Counted from the stretch's first letter, positions 42,255 to 51,076 are shown. The stretch: 58,541 nucleotides of DNA from Ilumatobacteraceae bacterium (GCA_022425725.1 JAKMEY010000055.1:1-58541); one strand, 5' to 3'. A program made the numbers and translations. The notes: a model not told the origin generated them from the letters alone.

Positions 42255-43501
42255 CGTTGTGGTGCACTCCGGTTGAGCGCCCATTTCACTCCACAATTCG
42301 CGTTCCAGGGTCGAAGAGCATTGCAAACCGCGCACTCATCTGCGCTGCACTCAGTGAGGGACGATCAACACTCAAGAACCTTCCTGACGGTGATGACACC
42401 AGCGCCATGCTGTCGGGCCTACATGCTCTCGGTATCGAGGTGACGCGCTCAGGTTCGACCGCGACGGTGTTCCGCGATGCAGCGGTGCAAACTGGGGCGA
42501 TTCACGCCGAACTTGCAGGGACGACGTCACGCTTTCTCACCGCACTTGCAGCGACATCTGAGAGCGAAATCTTTGTTGACGGACACGAGCGCTTGAGACA
42601 GCGTCCGATAGGCCCCTTACTCAACGCCCTTCGGTCGTTAGGGGCGCAGATCGCTGATCACGACGGTGGATTGCCGATAGTTGTTCAGGGCCCAGTTCGT
42701 GGGGAAGCAGTGACCATTGATGCGACAACATCGAGCCAATTCATCTCGGCGCTCATGATGATCGGTCCCGTGCTGCCAGAGGGTCTGCACATCACGTTGC
42801 AGGGAACCCCTATCTCACAGCCGTATGTGAACTTGACTGCTTCGGTCATGGAACTGTTCGGAGTGTCGACTGACATTTCACCAGGCTCGATCAGCATCGC
42901 GCCACAGGAATACTCGGCGACTTCGGTCACCATCGAACCAGATGCCTCCTCGGCGTCGTATCCGCTTGCGATAGCGGCGGTAACAGGTTCAACCGTCACC
43001 ATTGAAGACTTTGGGTCCTCGTCTCTTCAGGGTGATAAGCAGATCATTGACATCTTGCGCGAGATGAATGCTGACATTGATTGCACGTCCCACTCCACCA
43101 CGTTGACATCGAACGGACGCGATCTTGAGGGAATTGATATCGATATGTCAGAGATTTCTGACTTGGTGCCAACGGTGGCGGCCCTCGCGTGTTTCGCCGC
43201 GAGCCCTACCCGAATTAGAGGCGTGGGCTTCATCAGAAACAAAGAAAGTGACCGCATCGGAGACCTTGTCAGTGAGCTCAGCAAATTTGGAGCCAATGTC
43301 GTTGAACACGACGACGGTCTCACCATTGCTCCCGACGAGCTCATGGGCGCAACTGTCGACACTCATGAAGATCATCGCCTCGCTATGGCGTTCTCGATCA
43401 TCGGCGCACGCGTCCCGGGCACGGCTATCACGAATCCAGAGGTGACCTCAAAGAGTTGGCCTTCCTACTGGCAGGACATCACCGCAATGGCCACCGAATA
43501 A
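42251..43501 (+). CDS. aroA: 3-phosphoshikimate 1-carboxyvinyltransferase (EPSP synthase)
   Basis: Shikimate-pathway enzyme joining shikimate 3-phosphate and PEP, 416 residues. PGSKSIANRALICAAL binds shikimate phosphate. AGTTSRFLTALAA occupies the place of the usual NAGTAxRFL loop. DATTSSQFISALMM, RNKESDRIGDLVSEL and DTHEDHRLAMAFSI complete the family pattern. Start overlaps tyrA; the stop overlaps the next start by one base. In many actinobacteria cmk follows; here it does not. Confidence 0.95.
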   Translation: MTLWCTPVERPFHSTIRVPGSKSIANRALICAALSEGRSTLKNLPDGDDTSAMLSGLHALGIEVTRSGSTATVFRDAAVQTGAIHAELAGTTSRFLTALAATSESEIFVDGHERLRQRPIGPLLNALRSLGAQIADHDGGLPIVVQGPVRGEAVTIDATTSSQFISALMMIGPVLPEGLHITLQGTPISQPYVNLTASVMELFGVSTDISPGSISIAPQEYSATSVTIEPDASSASYPLAIAAVTGSTVTIEDFGSSSLQGDKQIIDILREMNADIDCTSHSTTLTSNGRDLEGIDIDMSEISDLVPTVAALACFAASPTRIRGVGFIRNKESDRIGDLVSELSKFGANVVEHDDGLTIAPDELMGATVDTHEDHRLAMAFSIIGARVPGTAITNPEVTSKSWPSYWQDITAMATE

Positions 43502-44070
43502 TGATCGGCATAGCGGTGTTTGACCTCGATAAGACGCTGACCGATCGAGATTGTTTCGTACGCTTCCTGCTGTACGTTCGGAGTCGGGGGCACCGACTCG
43601 ACCTCGTTGCTGCAGTGCGTCGGATTGGCTTATCTCGTGCGTCGCTCAAGAGATCGCTGTGCGCCCTCCTCGAAGGCTCCGACAAGGAAACGATTGATGC
43701 TCTGGCTCGTGATTTCTTTGAGCAGCGTGCGAAGGGCTGGCTAAGGCCTGGCATCGTGATCTCACTCAATGAGCACAAAGCGCATGGCGACCGAGTCATT
43801 ATTGTGTCCGCCTCTCTTTCACCGTATGTCAGCTGCTTCGCTTCGTTCTTAGAGACGGAGTTTCTTGCCACCGAACTCGAATCTGACGGTCTGGTACTCA
43901 CCGGCCGAATTCATGGCGAGAATGTGCGAGGAGCAGAGAAGGTATCGAAGCTTGACACGTTCTTGTCTCGTGCTGGCTACGAGAGGTCGAAAGTGTTCGT
44001 TACTGCGTATGGAGACTCAGCAGGCGACAGGGAGATGCTGGCCTGGGCGGATCGAGCGGTAAAGCCTTAG
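43501..44070 (+). CDS. HAD-IB family phosphatase
   Basis: SerB-like phosphatase of 189 residues from the TIGR01490 type of HAD-IB proteins. D8 and D10 in FDLDKTLTDRD are nucleophile and general acid, the serine is in VIIVSASLSPYV, and the metal aspartate is in TAYGDSAGDREML. A helical cap lies between about 20 and 85. The substrate is unknown; members of this group act on small phosphates or on lipid or nucleotide phosphates. ATG 43501 shares its A with the aroA stop (TAATG). It converges on the ABC transporter with a 5-base gap. Confidence 0.85.
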   Translation: MIGIAVFDLDKTLTDRDCFVRFLLYVRSRGHRLDLVAAVRRIGLSRASLKRSLCALLEGSDKETIDALARDFFEQRAKGWLRPGIVISLNEHKAHGDRVIIVSASLSPYVSCFASFLETEFLATELESDGLVLTGRIHGENVRGAEKVSKLDTFLSRAGYERSKVFVTAYGDSAGDREMLAWADRAVKP

Positions 44071-44075
44071 CACGA

Positions 44076-45071
44076 TCAGAGGTTCGAGCCACGAACCTCA
44101 CGGCGCTGTTGGAAGAAGTCGCCTACTTGGTTCAGTGAGAGCACAGTAACCGTCAGCGCCAGTGAAGGCCATATCACTTGAGCGACGTTGATTTTGATAT
44201 CACGTCGAGCTTGGTTGATCATGTTGCCCCATGTCGGCGTCGGCAACTGCACACTGAGCCCGAGGAACGAAAGAGAGCCCTCGACGACAACGACGTAGGC
44301 AGCCGCCACCATCGTGTACGCAAGCAGAGTTGGGAGCACGTTCGGAATAATCTCCCTGAACAGAATTCTGCTCGGTTTGGTGCCAATCGCTCGGGCTGCG
44401 GTCACAAATTCTCGTGATGAGATTGCAAGCGAATTTGCTCGGGCGACTCGGGTGTAGGCAGGAATCGAGAGCACACTAATGACAGCACTGATCACGAAAA
44501 GATTTCGCACCTCAAAAATCGAAACTAACGCAAGGAGCAATACGAGCGCGGGGAAGGCAAGGATGACGTCAACGGTGGCCATCACAATGGTCTCCACCCG
44601 GCCTCTCACGAAGCCAACGAGAGAGCCCAGGAAACCGCCGATCATGATCCCGCAACAAGCAGAGACAACGACAACGATCAGTGAAACCCAACTGCCGTGC
44701 ACAATACGTGCAAATGTGTCTCGGGCGATAGCGTCAGTGCCTAGCCAATGCGATCCGGACATTCCTTCGATCGGTCGCCCGGTGCCGAACTCTCCTGTTT
44801 CGCGGATGAAGCCGTTTGTTTGAATATTCGGATCTTGTAAGGGCAGAGCGCCACCAAACAAGGAGGTGTCGAGTTTGGCGTAGATTGCACCGAAGACCAC
44901 GAGAAGGAGCCAAAGGGAAGCCATCTTTACCCTCAGTGGCATAGCGCGAACAATCTTTAGGAAGTTTGTCGTCTCTGGTGCAACATCCGTAGGGCCAGCG
45001 ACGGCCGACGACACATTGCTGAGCCGGTCCCGCGGAAACTCAGGTGTTGTTGACGAGTTGGTAGTCGCCAT
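44076..45071 (-). CDS. oppC: Peptide/oligopeptide ABC transporter permease, DppC/OppC type
   Basis: Inner-membrane permease of a binding-protein-dependent importer, 331 residues. About 40 hydrophilic residues precede the first helix, as usual for OppC; six helices follow. The EAA loop reads ARAIGTKPSRILFREIIPNVLP and contacts the ATPases. Further family features are GTDAIARDTFARI and LGLSVQLPTPTWGNMI. It is the last gene of the unit oppD-oppF-binding protein-oppB-oppC, 2 bases after oppB. Confidence 0.93.
   Translation of the reverse strand: MATTNSSTTPEFPRDRLSNVSSAVAGPTDVAPETTNFLKIVRAMPLRVKMASLWLLLVVFGAIYAKLDTSLFGGALPLQDPNIQTNGFIRETGEFGTGRPIEGMSGSHWLGTDAIARDTFARIVHGSWVSLIVVVVSACCGIMIGGFLGSLVGFVRGRVETIVMATVDVILAFPALVLLLALVSIFEVRNLFVISAVISVLSIPAYTRVARANSLAISSREFVTAARAIGTKPSRILFREIIPNVLPTLLAYTMVAAAYVVVVEGSLSFLGLSVQLPTPTWGNMINQARRDIKINVAQVIWPSLALTVTVLSLNQVGDFFQQRREVRGSNL
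44079..44099. terminator. Hairpin between convergent genes
   Basis: GAGGTTCG and CGAACCTC form a perfect 8-bp stem around a 5-base loop (AGCCA). It lies in the last codons of the permease gene and 9 bases beyond the HAD-IB stop. No U-tract follows on either strand. It could act as a weak bidirectional or factor-assisted terminator. Confidence 0.4.
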
Positions 45072-45073
45072 AA

Positions 45074-46027
45074 CTACCCCTTACGGATCCTTGGGTCGAC
45101 TACCGCGTACAGCAGGTCGACAATCGTATTAATGACCACATATGCGGTGGCGATAAAAACAGTGATTCCCTGAATCACAATGATGTCGCGTTGATTGATG
45201 GCGTTGATCAGCCTGAAACCGACCCCGGGAATTGCGAAGAGAGTTTCGATAATGACCGTACCGCCAAGAAGTGCACCAAAGTTGATACCGATGATGGTCA
45301 TCAAACTGAGGGAACTTGGCCGGAGGGCGTGGCGGAGCAAAATGAAGCGATCAGAAAGCCCTTTTGAGCGGGCGGCCAGGATGTAATTCTCTTGAAGAGT
45401 TGCGATCATGTCAGATCGCACGAGTCGAGAAAAGATAGCCATCTGGGTCATTGCAAGAGCAGATGCGGGCAAAATAGCGGTCTTGAGGTTCTCCACGAGG
45501 CCATCGCTGGATATCCGATTCCAGTTTGAGGCGGGCAACCATCCGAGCCGCACTGAGAACAGCCAAATGAGAAAAATACCAACAATAAAGTTTGGTATCG
45601 AGAGAGCCACCTGCACACCTGCTGACGTTGTTGAATCTTGCCACTTTCCCTGCTTGTAGGCGCCTAACACACCGATTGGAATTGCGAGGATCAATGCCAT
45701 GATGATGGCCATAAACGCAAGTTGAGCGGTAACCGGCAATCGTTGAGAGATCGTGGTGATGACTTCTTGATCGGTGATATAACTCTGACCAAGGTCACCT
45801 GTGGCAGCGTTTCCAAGCCAATTGACGTACCTGACAAGAAACGGGTCATCGAGACCGAGATCGGCTCGAATTTTTGCCACCACCTCGGGGTCGCGCACGG
45901 CGTCAACCCCGAGGATGGCATTAACTGGGTCTCCGGGAAGGAGAGCTGTCATCGAAAATGTCAAGAACGTGACCGCCAGCAGAGTCGCCACTAGGCGAGC
46001 GAGTCTTGTTGCGATGACCTTTCCCAC
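45074..46027 (-). CDS. oppB: Peptide/oligopeptide ABC transporter permease, DppB/OppB type
   Basis: Permease partner of the OppC-type protein, 317 residues with six membrane helices. LLPGDPVNAILG after the first helix, LGLDDPFLVRYVNWL, and the EAA loop AARSKGLSDRFILLRHALRP are typical, as is TLFAIPGVGFRLINAI near the end. GTG start with AAGGAG four bases upstream. It follows the binding-protein gene by 30 bases. Confidence 0.93.
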   Translation of the reverse strand: MGKVIATRLARLVATLLAVTFLTFSMTALLPGDPVNAILGVDAVRDPEVVAKIRADLGLDDPFLVRYVNWLGNAATGDLGQSYITDQEVITTISQRLPVTAQLAFMAIIMALILAIPIGVLGAYKQGKWQDSTTSAGVQVALSIPNFIVGIFLIWLFSVRLGWLPASNWNRISSDGLVENLKTAILPASALAMTQMAIFSRLVRSDMIATLQENYILAARSKGLSDRFILLRHALRPSSLSLMTIIGINFGALLGGTVIIETLFAIPGVGFRLINAINQRDIIVIQGITVFIATAYVVINTIVDLLYAVVDPRIRKG

Positions 46028-46057
46028 AGCTCTCCTTCCCGGTAAAGGTGTTACCGA

Positions 46058-47905
46058 CTATGAAGCGATGAACACTTCTGACCAGCGGCCCTCAGCACTC
46101 GGGAAACCAATGCCGAGTTCACCAGAAGGCACGTGCCAACTGTTCAAACCAAGAACGTTGGTGTCGGTACCGATTGCTGTAGCGGTGTGGCCGGAGTAAT
46201 ACACCGGGACTTGATCTGCGAACTCAAGCATGATCGATTCGTACAACCCGTAACGGGTTTCAAAATCGTCAGTTTGATTGGCAGCTACAACAGCTTGGAA
46301 AGCGGTCGGGCTAAACCAGTTAGGGAAGTTCAACGGTGACACCGCACCGGCGAGTCCCGCTGCCTCCGCGATTTCCGCGGTTGGCGGAGCAAGTGCTGGG
46401 TTGAGGTTGACCGCCGGGTCATCATCGCTGCTCCATCTCCAGCAATGCTGTTGGTGGCTGCCGACAAAGCCGTTTTCGCCACCAAGCGCAATTCCAATGT
46501 GGGTCTGCTGGTCGTAGTTCGTGATAGTGACGTTCACCAAACCGGTCGCAGTGTATGCCTGCTCGACAACCTGTGTCGATGCGATGAGGGTCGGGTCAGG
46601 TGGACATGAGAGTTCAACGTCAATCATTTCGCCAGCCGCCTTGCCGTCAGAGCGCTCAGGGTCGTTGATGTATTCGGTCAGGAATGCCACTCCACCCTCG
46701 AAGTCAAACTGAGGCCATGCTTCAGCAACCTTTTCACTCCACCACGGCGAATCTGGGCTAAACCACTGCGTTGCAGGCAAGGAGATTCCAGTTCCCCCAA
46801 GGGCCTCGATGACTTGCTCCTGGCTGTTTAGGTGCGTCAGGCCGCGACGTACTCGCACATCATCGAATGGAGGAACCAGCACGTTATACATTCCGCCGCC
46901 GAGGTTATTGCCTTGGAATTCCCACAGAGTGATGTCGGCGCCGTCATCATCTCGGGCAGCGCGTGCATCACGGATCGTTCCTTGGCGAAGAGTCTGCATT
47001 GCGTTGACCGTTCCAGAGAGCAGCGCATCAAGGCGCGTGCCCTCATCGGGAATTGGACGGAATGAGATGGAATCCAAGTAGGGGAGCGCATTGCCGTCTG
47101 GGTCAGTTCCCCAGTAACTGTCGTTACGGACAAACGTGGTCTCGTTATCGAGGTCACGTGAATCGATAACAAATGGACCCGTCCCGATAGGTGCCATTGA
47201 GTAGCCCTCGGAATCAGCAGCGGCGGCTGCTGGATCAAAGACCATTCCAATTGGAGCCCTTGCGAGAGAGGCCGGGAACGCTGATCCACCTTGGGACAAC
47301 GTATATGTCACCTCGAGATCGCCCGTCGCTTCGACTGAAACAAGGTTCGCAGCTGTAACGGCACCTGAGCCAGCGGCTCCTGCTTGCTGGATCGGGAACA
47401 TGTCAGCGATTGTCTGTGCTGTCAACTCGACGCCGTTATGGAATGTCACGTCACCGCGAAGAGTCATTGTCCAGACGGTGAAGTCTTCATTCGGCGTGAT
47501 GCTCTCTGCCAGATACGGCGCATAAGCACCGGTTGCATCTTGCTCCATCAACTTGTCATAGACGGCAATCATCATGTTGTAACAAGGTGATGAACAGCTG
47601 TCCTCCCAAGGACGAAGACCTGTGGCCTCGGCCTCAAGTCCGACAGATACCGAGCCGCCATACTCAATTGTTGTCTCTTCCTCGATGACTTCGGTGTCGA
47701 CATCGCCTTCTGCTTCATCGCCTGCCTCGACAGCAGGTTCTTCAGCTGGTTCTTCAGCAGATTCTTCAGCAGGAGCCTCGGCTTCTTCCGAAGATTCCTC
47801 TGTCGTATCGGCGGGTGCGCTGTCGTCGCTTCCCCCACAGGCGCCAGCAACGAGACCGGCGGCTGCAAGGAAGGCGACTGCGCGATAAAGACCTCTACGT
47901 CTCAT
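46058..47905 (-). CDS. oppA: ABC transporter substrate-binding lipoprotein, family 5 (peptide/nickel/opine type)
   Basis: Extracytoplasmic receptor of the importer, 615 residues. The signal peptide ends in a lipobox-like LVAGAC (C23). A very acidic linker of glutamate, alanine and proline (about 24-80, with repeated EEPAEE-like units) tethers the SBP_bac_5 domain, which starts around YGGSVSVGLEAEATGL. TWTLRGDVTFHNG-type sequence (VWTMTLRGDVTFHNGVEL) and GTGPFVIDSRD are family marks. The ligand cannot be read. I chose ATG 47905 over 47932 because GGGGGT lies about 8 bases upstream and MRRR begins the signal peptide. Confidence 0.92.
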   Translation of the reverse strand: MRRRGLYRAVAFLAAAGLVAGACGGSDDSAPADTTEESSEEAEAPAEESAEEPAEEPAVEAGDEAEGDVDTEVIEEETTIEYGGSVSVGLEAEATGLRPWEDSCSSPCYNMMIAVYDKLMEQDATGAYAPYLAESITPNEDFTVWTMTLRGDVTFHNGVELTAQTIADMFPIQQAGAAGSGAVTAANLVSVEATGDLEVTYTLSQGGSAFPASLARAPIGMVFDPAAAAADSEGYSMAPIGTGPFVIDSRDLDNETTFVRNDSYWGTDPDGNALPYLDSISFRPIPDEGTRLDALLSGTVNAMQTLRQGTIRDARAARDDDGADITLWEFQGNNLGGGMYNVLVPPFDDVRVRRGLTHLNSQEQVIEALGGTGISLPATQWFSPDSPWWSEKVAEAWPQFDFEGGVAFLTEYINDPERSDGKAAGEMIDVELSCPPDPTLIASTQVVEQAYTATGLVNVTITNYDQQTHIGIALGGENGFVGSHQQHCWRWSSDDDPAVNLNPALAPPTAEIAEAAGLAGAVSPLNFPNWFSPTAFQAVVAANQTDDFETRYGLYESIMLEFADQVPVYYSGHTATAIGTDTNVLGLNSWHVPSGELGIGFPSAEGRWSEVFIAS

Positions 47906-47971
47906 TGCAATTACCCCCATTTGGTTTCCCATAATTGATTGTTATCTCCGCAGCAACAGGTCGTCACGGCG

Positions 47972-48000
47972 GATCGAAGTGGCAGTTCACCACAGCGATC
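47972..48000. promoter_or_regulatory. Imperfect hairpin between oppF and the binding-protein gene
   Basis: GATCG and CGATC form the outer stem. GTGG and CCAC form the inner stem, separated by a 2x2 internal loop and closed by a 7-base loop. It lies in the 136-base gap upstream of the lipoprotein gene. It could uncouple receptor expression from the ATPase genes, protect the downstream mRNA, or be an operator. Confidence 0.35.
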
Positions 48001-48041
48001 TAATGCTAGCGGTTGCGCTGATAGCCATACGCCAAGCGGGG

Positions 48042-49046
48042 TCATGAAACCGGCTCTACTAGCGGATGGTGACAGGCAACGTAATGTCCGTCAGAGATCA
48101 TTGACATCTGCGGTTCTTCGTGGGCGCATAGTTCGTCAGCGAATTCACAGCGTGTACGAAAACGACAACCCGATGGTGGGAAGATCGGACTCGGAATCTC
48201 GCCACCGAGCACAACCATCTCATCGATGACCGCTTCTGGGTTTGGCTCCGGGTGTGAATCCATGAGGAGTTGTGTGTAAGGGTGCGCTGGTGTGGCGTAG
48301 AGATCATCGGAATCGGAAATCTCACACATCTTGCCGAGATACATGACGGCAACACGATCGCTGATGTTCTTCACAACAGCAAGGTCATGGGCAATGAAGA
48401 CGAGGGTGAGTCCGTATTTCGCTTTTAGATCCTCGAGCATGTTGAGAATCTGGGCTTGGACAGACACGTCGAGCGCTGACACCGGCTCATCACAGATAAT
48501 GACCTTTGGTTCCATGACCAGCGCTCGCGCAATTGAAATTCTTTGGCATTGGCCGCCGGAATATTCGTGAGGTCGCCGGTACTTTGCGCTCTCGGGGTCG
48601 ATGCCTACTGCGTCGAGAATGCTGGCAACCAGTGCCCACTGCTCATCACTCGCTGTTGGCCCCCACACGTCGAGCGGCTCCGCAACGATCTTGCCGATCG
48701 TTCTCCGTGGATTGAGCGACGAGATGGGGTCCTGAAAGATCATCTGGATGTCGGTGCGGCGGGCGATCATTTCAGTCCGGCTCAACTGTGTCAACTCTTC
48801 GCCGTCGAGCTGGACCGACCCGCCTGTTGGAGCTGGAAGTTGGAGAAGCGCCTTGCCCGTCGTGGATTTTCCACAGCCAGATTCACCAACGAGGCCAAGT
48901 GTCTCACCGCGACGGACGTCGAAACTGATTCCGCTCACTGCGTGAACGACGTTGCCACCTTTTGCTGGAAACTCGACCGTTAGGTTTTCCACCCGAATCA
49001 CAATGTCACCGCCATTGCGGAGATGCGCTGAGCCTGACCCTGCCAT
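48042..49046 (-). CDS. oppF: Oligopeptide ABC transporter ATPase, DppF/OppF type
   Basis: ATP-binding subunit, 334 residues. Walker A GESGCGKSTTGKAL, Q-loop MIFQDPISSLNPR, signature YSGGQCQRISIARAL and Walker B IICDEPVSALDVSVQ are intact. The C-terminal oligopeptide extension carries ATPAHPYTQLLMDS and a cysteine-rich stretch (SGCRFRTRCEFADELC). The ATG at 49046 overlaps the oppD stop by one base (TAATG). A longer in-frame reading starting at 49169 would run back through the end of oppD and is not needed. Confidence 0.93.
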   Translation of the reverse strand: MAGSGSAHLRNGGDIVIRVENLTVEFPAKGGNVVHAVSGISFDVRRGETLGLVGESGCGKSTTGKALLQLPAPTGGSVQLDGEELTQLSRTEMIARRTDIQMIFQDPISSLNPRRTIGKIVAEPLDVWGPTASDEQWALVASILDAVGIDPESAKYRRPHEYSGGQCQRISIARALVMEPKVIICDEPVSALDVSVQAQILNMLEDLKAKYGLTLVFIAHDLAVVKNISDRVAVMYLGKMCEISDSDDLYATPAHPYTQLLMDSHPEPNPEAVIDEMVVLGGEIPSPIFPPSGCRFRTRCEFADELCAHEEPQMSMISDGHYVACHHPLVEPVS

Positions 49047-50137
49047 TACGTAAACGTTCCTTGGTGAGCCTCGCGACGTGTCGCCGCACCTTCCGACTGA
49101 GGGAGGCCAGCTGAAATGTTTGCGCTGAGGGCTGCCTCTGCATCGGAACTCCCGACGGGAAGGTGGCACGCAAACGAATGCGAATCGATTGTTTGCAACT
49201 GTGGCTCAACTTCTCTGCATATGGGTTGAACATACGGACAACGGTCTGCGAACGAGCACCCAGATGGTAGCGCCGCCAGATTTGGCGGTCTACCCACGAT
49301 TGCGCTCAAACGGGTGTGCTTCGGTTCTGAGGTCTTTGGGATCGACCAAAAAAGAGATTGGGTGTACGGGTGGCGCATCCCGCTAAAGAGCGCAGATGTT
49401 GACGCCTTCTCCACAATCTTGCCTGCGTACATGACAGCGATGTCATCGGTGCGGGTCGCAACTACACCCAGGTCGTGAGTGACAAGCACCATTCCCATCT
49501 GACGCTCTTGCTGTTGTTGGGCGAGCAGGTTCAGAATTTGGTGCTGAACCGTGACATCAAGTGCTGTTGTCGGCTCATCGGCGAACAACAGATTTGGAGA
49601 GCAGGCAAGAGCGATCGCGATACAGACGCGTTGACGCATTCCCCCAGACATCTGATGCGGAAAATTGCTGAGACGCTCCTTTGGCTCCGGAATTCGGACC
49701 CACGTGAGCAGCTGCACTGCGAGATCGTTCGCCTCCGACTTTGAAAGATCCTTATGGGCACGAAGATGTTCGGTGAGCTGTCGACCGATACGAACAACCG
49801 GATTGAGTGATGTCATCGGGTCTTGGAAGACCATCGCCATCTCTTCGCCCCAAAATTTACGCAGCTCGCGCTTGCCCTTTCCGACGAGTTCAGTTCCTGA
49901 GTACTTGACCGAACCGGACGTGGAGGCATTTGACGCTGTCGTGATACCCATGATCGACCGAGACAACACGGTTTTCCCGCATCCTGATTCACCCACGATG
50001 CCAAGGGCTTTTCCTTCGTGGACATCGAATGACACCCCATCGACAGCCTTCACGGCGTCACCACCGACATCGAAATGGGTTCGAAGGTCTCTCACCGATA
50101 GCAATGCATGAGAGTCAGACGCCGCTGATGATGACAC
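49046..50137 (-). CDS. oppD: Oligopeptide ABC transporter ATPase, DppD/OppD type
   Basis: Second ATP-binding subunit, 363 residues. Walker A GESGCGKTVLSRSIMG, Q-loop VFQDPMTSLNP, signature HQMSGGMRQRVCIAIAL, Walker B LLFADEPTTALDVTVQ, and the C-terminal HPYTQSLFWSIP plus SGCSFADRCPY region typical of OppD. GTG 50137 is chosen since LLSVRDLRTHF follows soon after and a G-rich run (GGGGGGG) lies just upstream. The in-frame reading back to 50386 has no resemblance to the family. Confidence 0.92.
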   Translation of the reverse strand: MSSSAASDSHALLSVRDLRTHFDVGGDAVKAVDGVSFDVHEGKALGIVGESGCGKTVLSRSIMGITTASNASTSGSVKYSGTELVGKGKRELRKFWGEEMAMVFQDPMTSLNPVVRIGRQLTEHLRAHKDLSKSEANDLAVQLLTWVRIPEPKERLSNFPHQMSGGMRQRVCIAIALACSPNLLFADEPTTALDVTVQHQILNLLAQQQQERQMGMVLVTHDLGVVATRTDDIAVMYAGKIVEKASTSALFSGMRHPYTQSLFWSIPKTSEPKHTRLSAIVGRPPNLAALPSGCSFADRCPYVQPICREVEPQLQTIDSHSFACHLPVGSSDAEAALSANISAGLPQSEGAATRREAHQGTFT

Positions 50138-50230
50138 AACCCCCCCCTTTATTTGCCAGACCTCCACCCGAGTACCACCATTGTCTGGCTTTCGGTGGTG
50201 ACTGCAATGTAGTTTGCGACGTTCGTTGCC

Positions 50231-50244
50231 CGCAAGACCTTGCG
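50231..50244. promoter_or_regulatory. 14-bp palindrome upstream of oppD
   Basis: CGCAAGACCTTGCG is a perfect dyad (CGCAAG-N2-CTTGCG) in the 125-base gap between the TauE/SafE gene and oppD. Size and symmetry fit a dimeric regulator site; a hairpin is also possible. Confidence 0.3.
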
Positions 50245-50262
50245 CCCGATACTGATGGTGCG

Positions 50263-51015
50263 TCATAGAGCGAACACGAGAGTGGAAATGCCGGTGATTG
50301 CGAGAAGCACCAGGACGACCGAACGAAACTGCTGTTGATCGATTTTGTTTGCCACATTTCGACCGGTGAGGGTCCCGATCAGCCAAGACGGCAGCGCAAA
50401 CACGGCGAGGAGAAGGATGCGACTCGTGTATCGGCCATCGACGGCGAAGATTGTGCTTGTCACGACGGCGCTGACCGCAAAAATGACGGCGATTGTCGCA
50501 CGAAACTGGTTTGGGGTGAGACGTCGACCCTGCAGTGCAAACACGAGTGGAGATCCATTTGTGCCAATCGACACGTTGAGAACACCAGACGCAAACGCAA
50601 ATGAACTCTCGACAGCAGGGTGAGAGGTGTGGTTCTCTGAACGGAATAGCAACACAACAGTTGCGATGATGGTGCTCACGCCAAGAAAAATCCGCAGTGC
50701 TTGATCAGAAATGACGTTGACTATCCAGTAGCCCACGGGCATGCCCGCGACCGCCCATAGCGAAAACCGGATCGCGCTCGGCCAGTCGATGTGCTCTCGA
50801 AGAGCGAACGATTGTCGCAGCACGCTGGTGAGTCCGAGCAAAGCGATCAGCGACACCGCCTCTGTTACGGGCATGAAGAGGCTGATTGAGGGCACGGCGA
50901 ATAGCGCAAAGCCGAAGCCGGCAATCATGTAGATGCACGCCGCAATGCCAACGAAGACAACAACTGGAATGAATTCAGAGATCGCAGGCCATGTCACCGT
51001 TGTTGAGTTTGGCAT
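50263..51015 (-). CDS. TauE/SafE family membrane permease
   Basis: Polytopic membrane protein of about 250 residues with 7-8 hydrophobic helices in two halves. The family pattern appears in the first half (AGFGFALFAVPSISLF, LIALLGLTSVLRQ) and repeats in the second (FASGVLNVSIGTNGSPLVFAL, ALPSWLIGTLTGR). Members export sulfite, sulfonates or other organic anions, or are of unknown substrate. ATG 51015 is preferred (AGGCGG 7 bases upstream); a GTG at 51045 would add 10 residues and run into the divergent promoter region. It is divergent from the xanthine-dehydrogenase-type genes. Confidence 0.85.
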   Translation of the reverse strand: MPNSTTVTWPAISEFIPVVVFVGIAACIYMIAGFGFALFAVPSISLFMPVTEAVSLIALLGLTSVLRQSFALREHIDWPSAIRFSLWAVAGMPVGYWIVNVISDQALRIFLGVSTIIATVVLLFRSENHTSHPAVESSFAFASGVLNVSIGTNGSPLVFALQGRRLTPNQFRATIAVIFAVSAVVTSTIFAVDGRYTSRILLLAVFALPSWLIGTLTGRNVANKIDQQQFRSVVLVLLAITGISTLVFAL

Positions 51016-51076
51016 GAACAACCGCCTAATCAATAGAGATGACACGCAGAAATCTCGCCCTTTGGACTGCGCCTTC

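Noticed and set aside
44079-44099. tRNA-like GGTTCGAGCC (T-arm)
   Set aside because: No acceptor, D or anticodon arms around it. The stretch is explained by an 8-bp hairpin in the end of the permease gene.
50138-50386. N-terminal extension of the OppD-type ATPase
   Set aside because: The upstream in-frame sequence is basic and unlike the family. It includes the palindromic gap and overlaps the end of the TauE/SafE gene.
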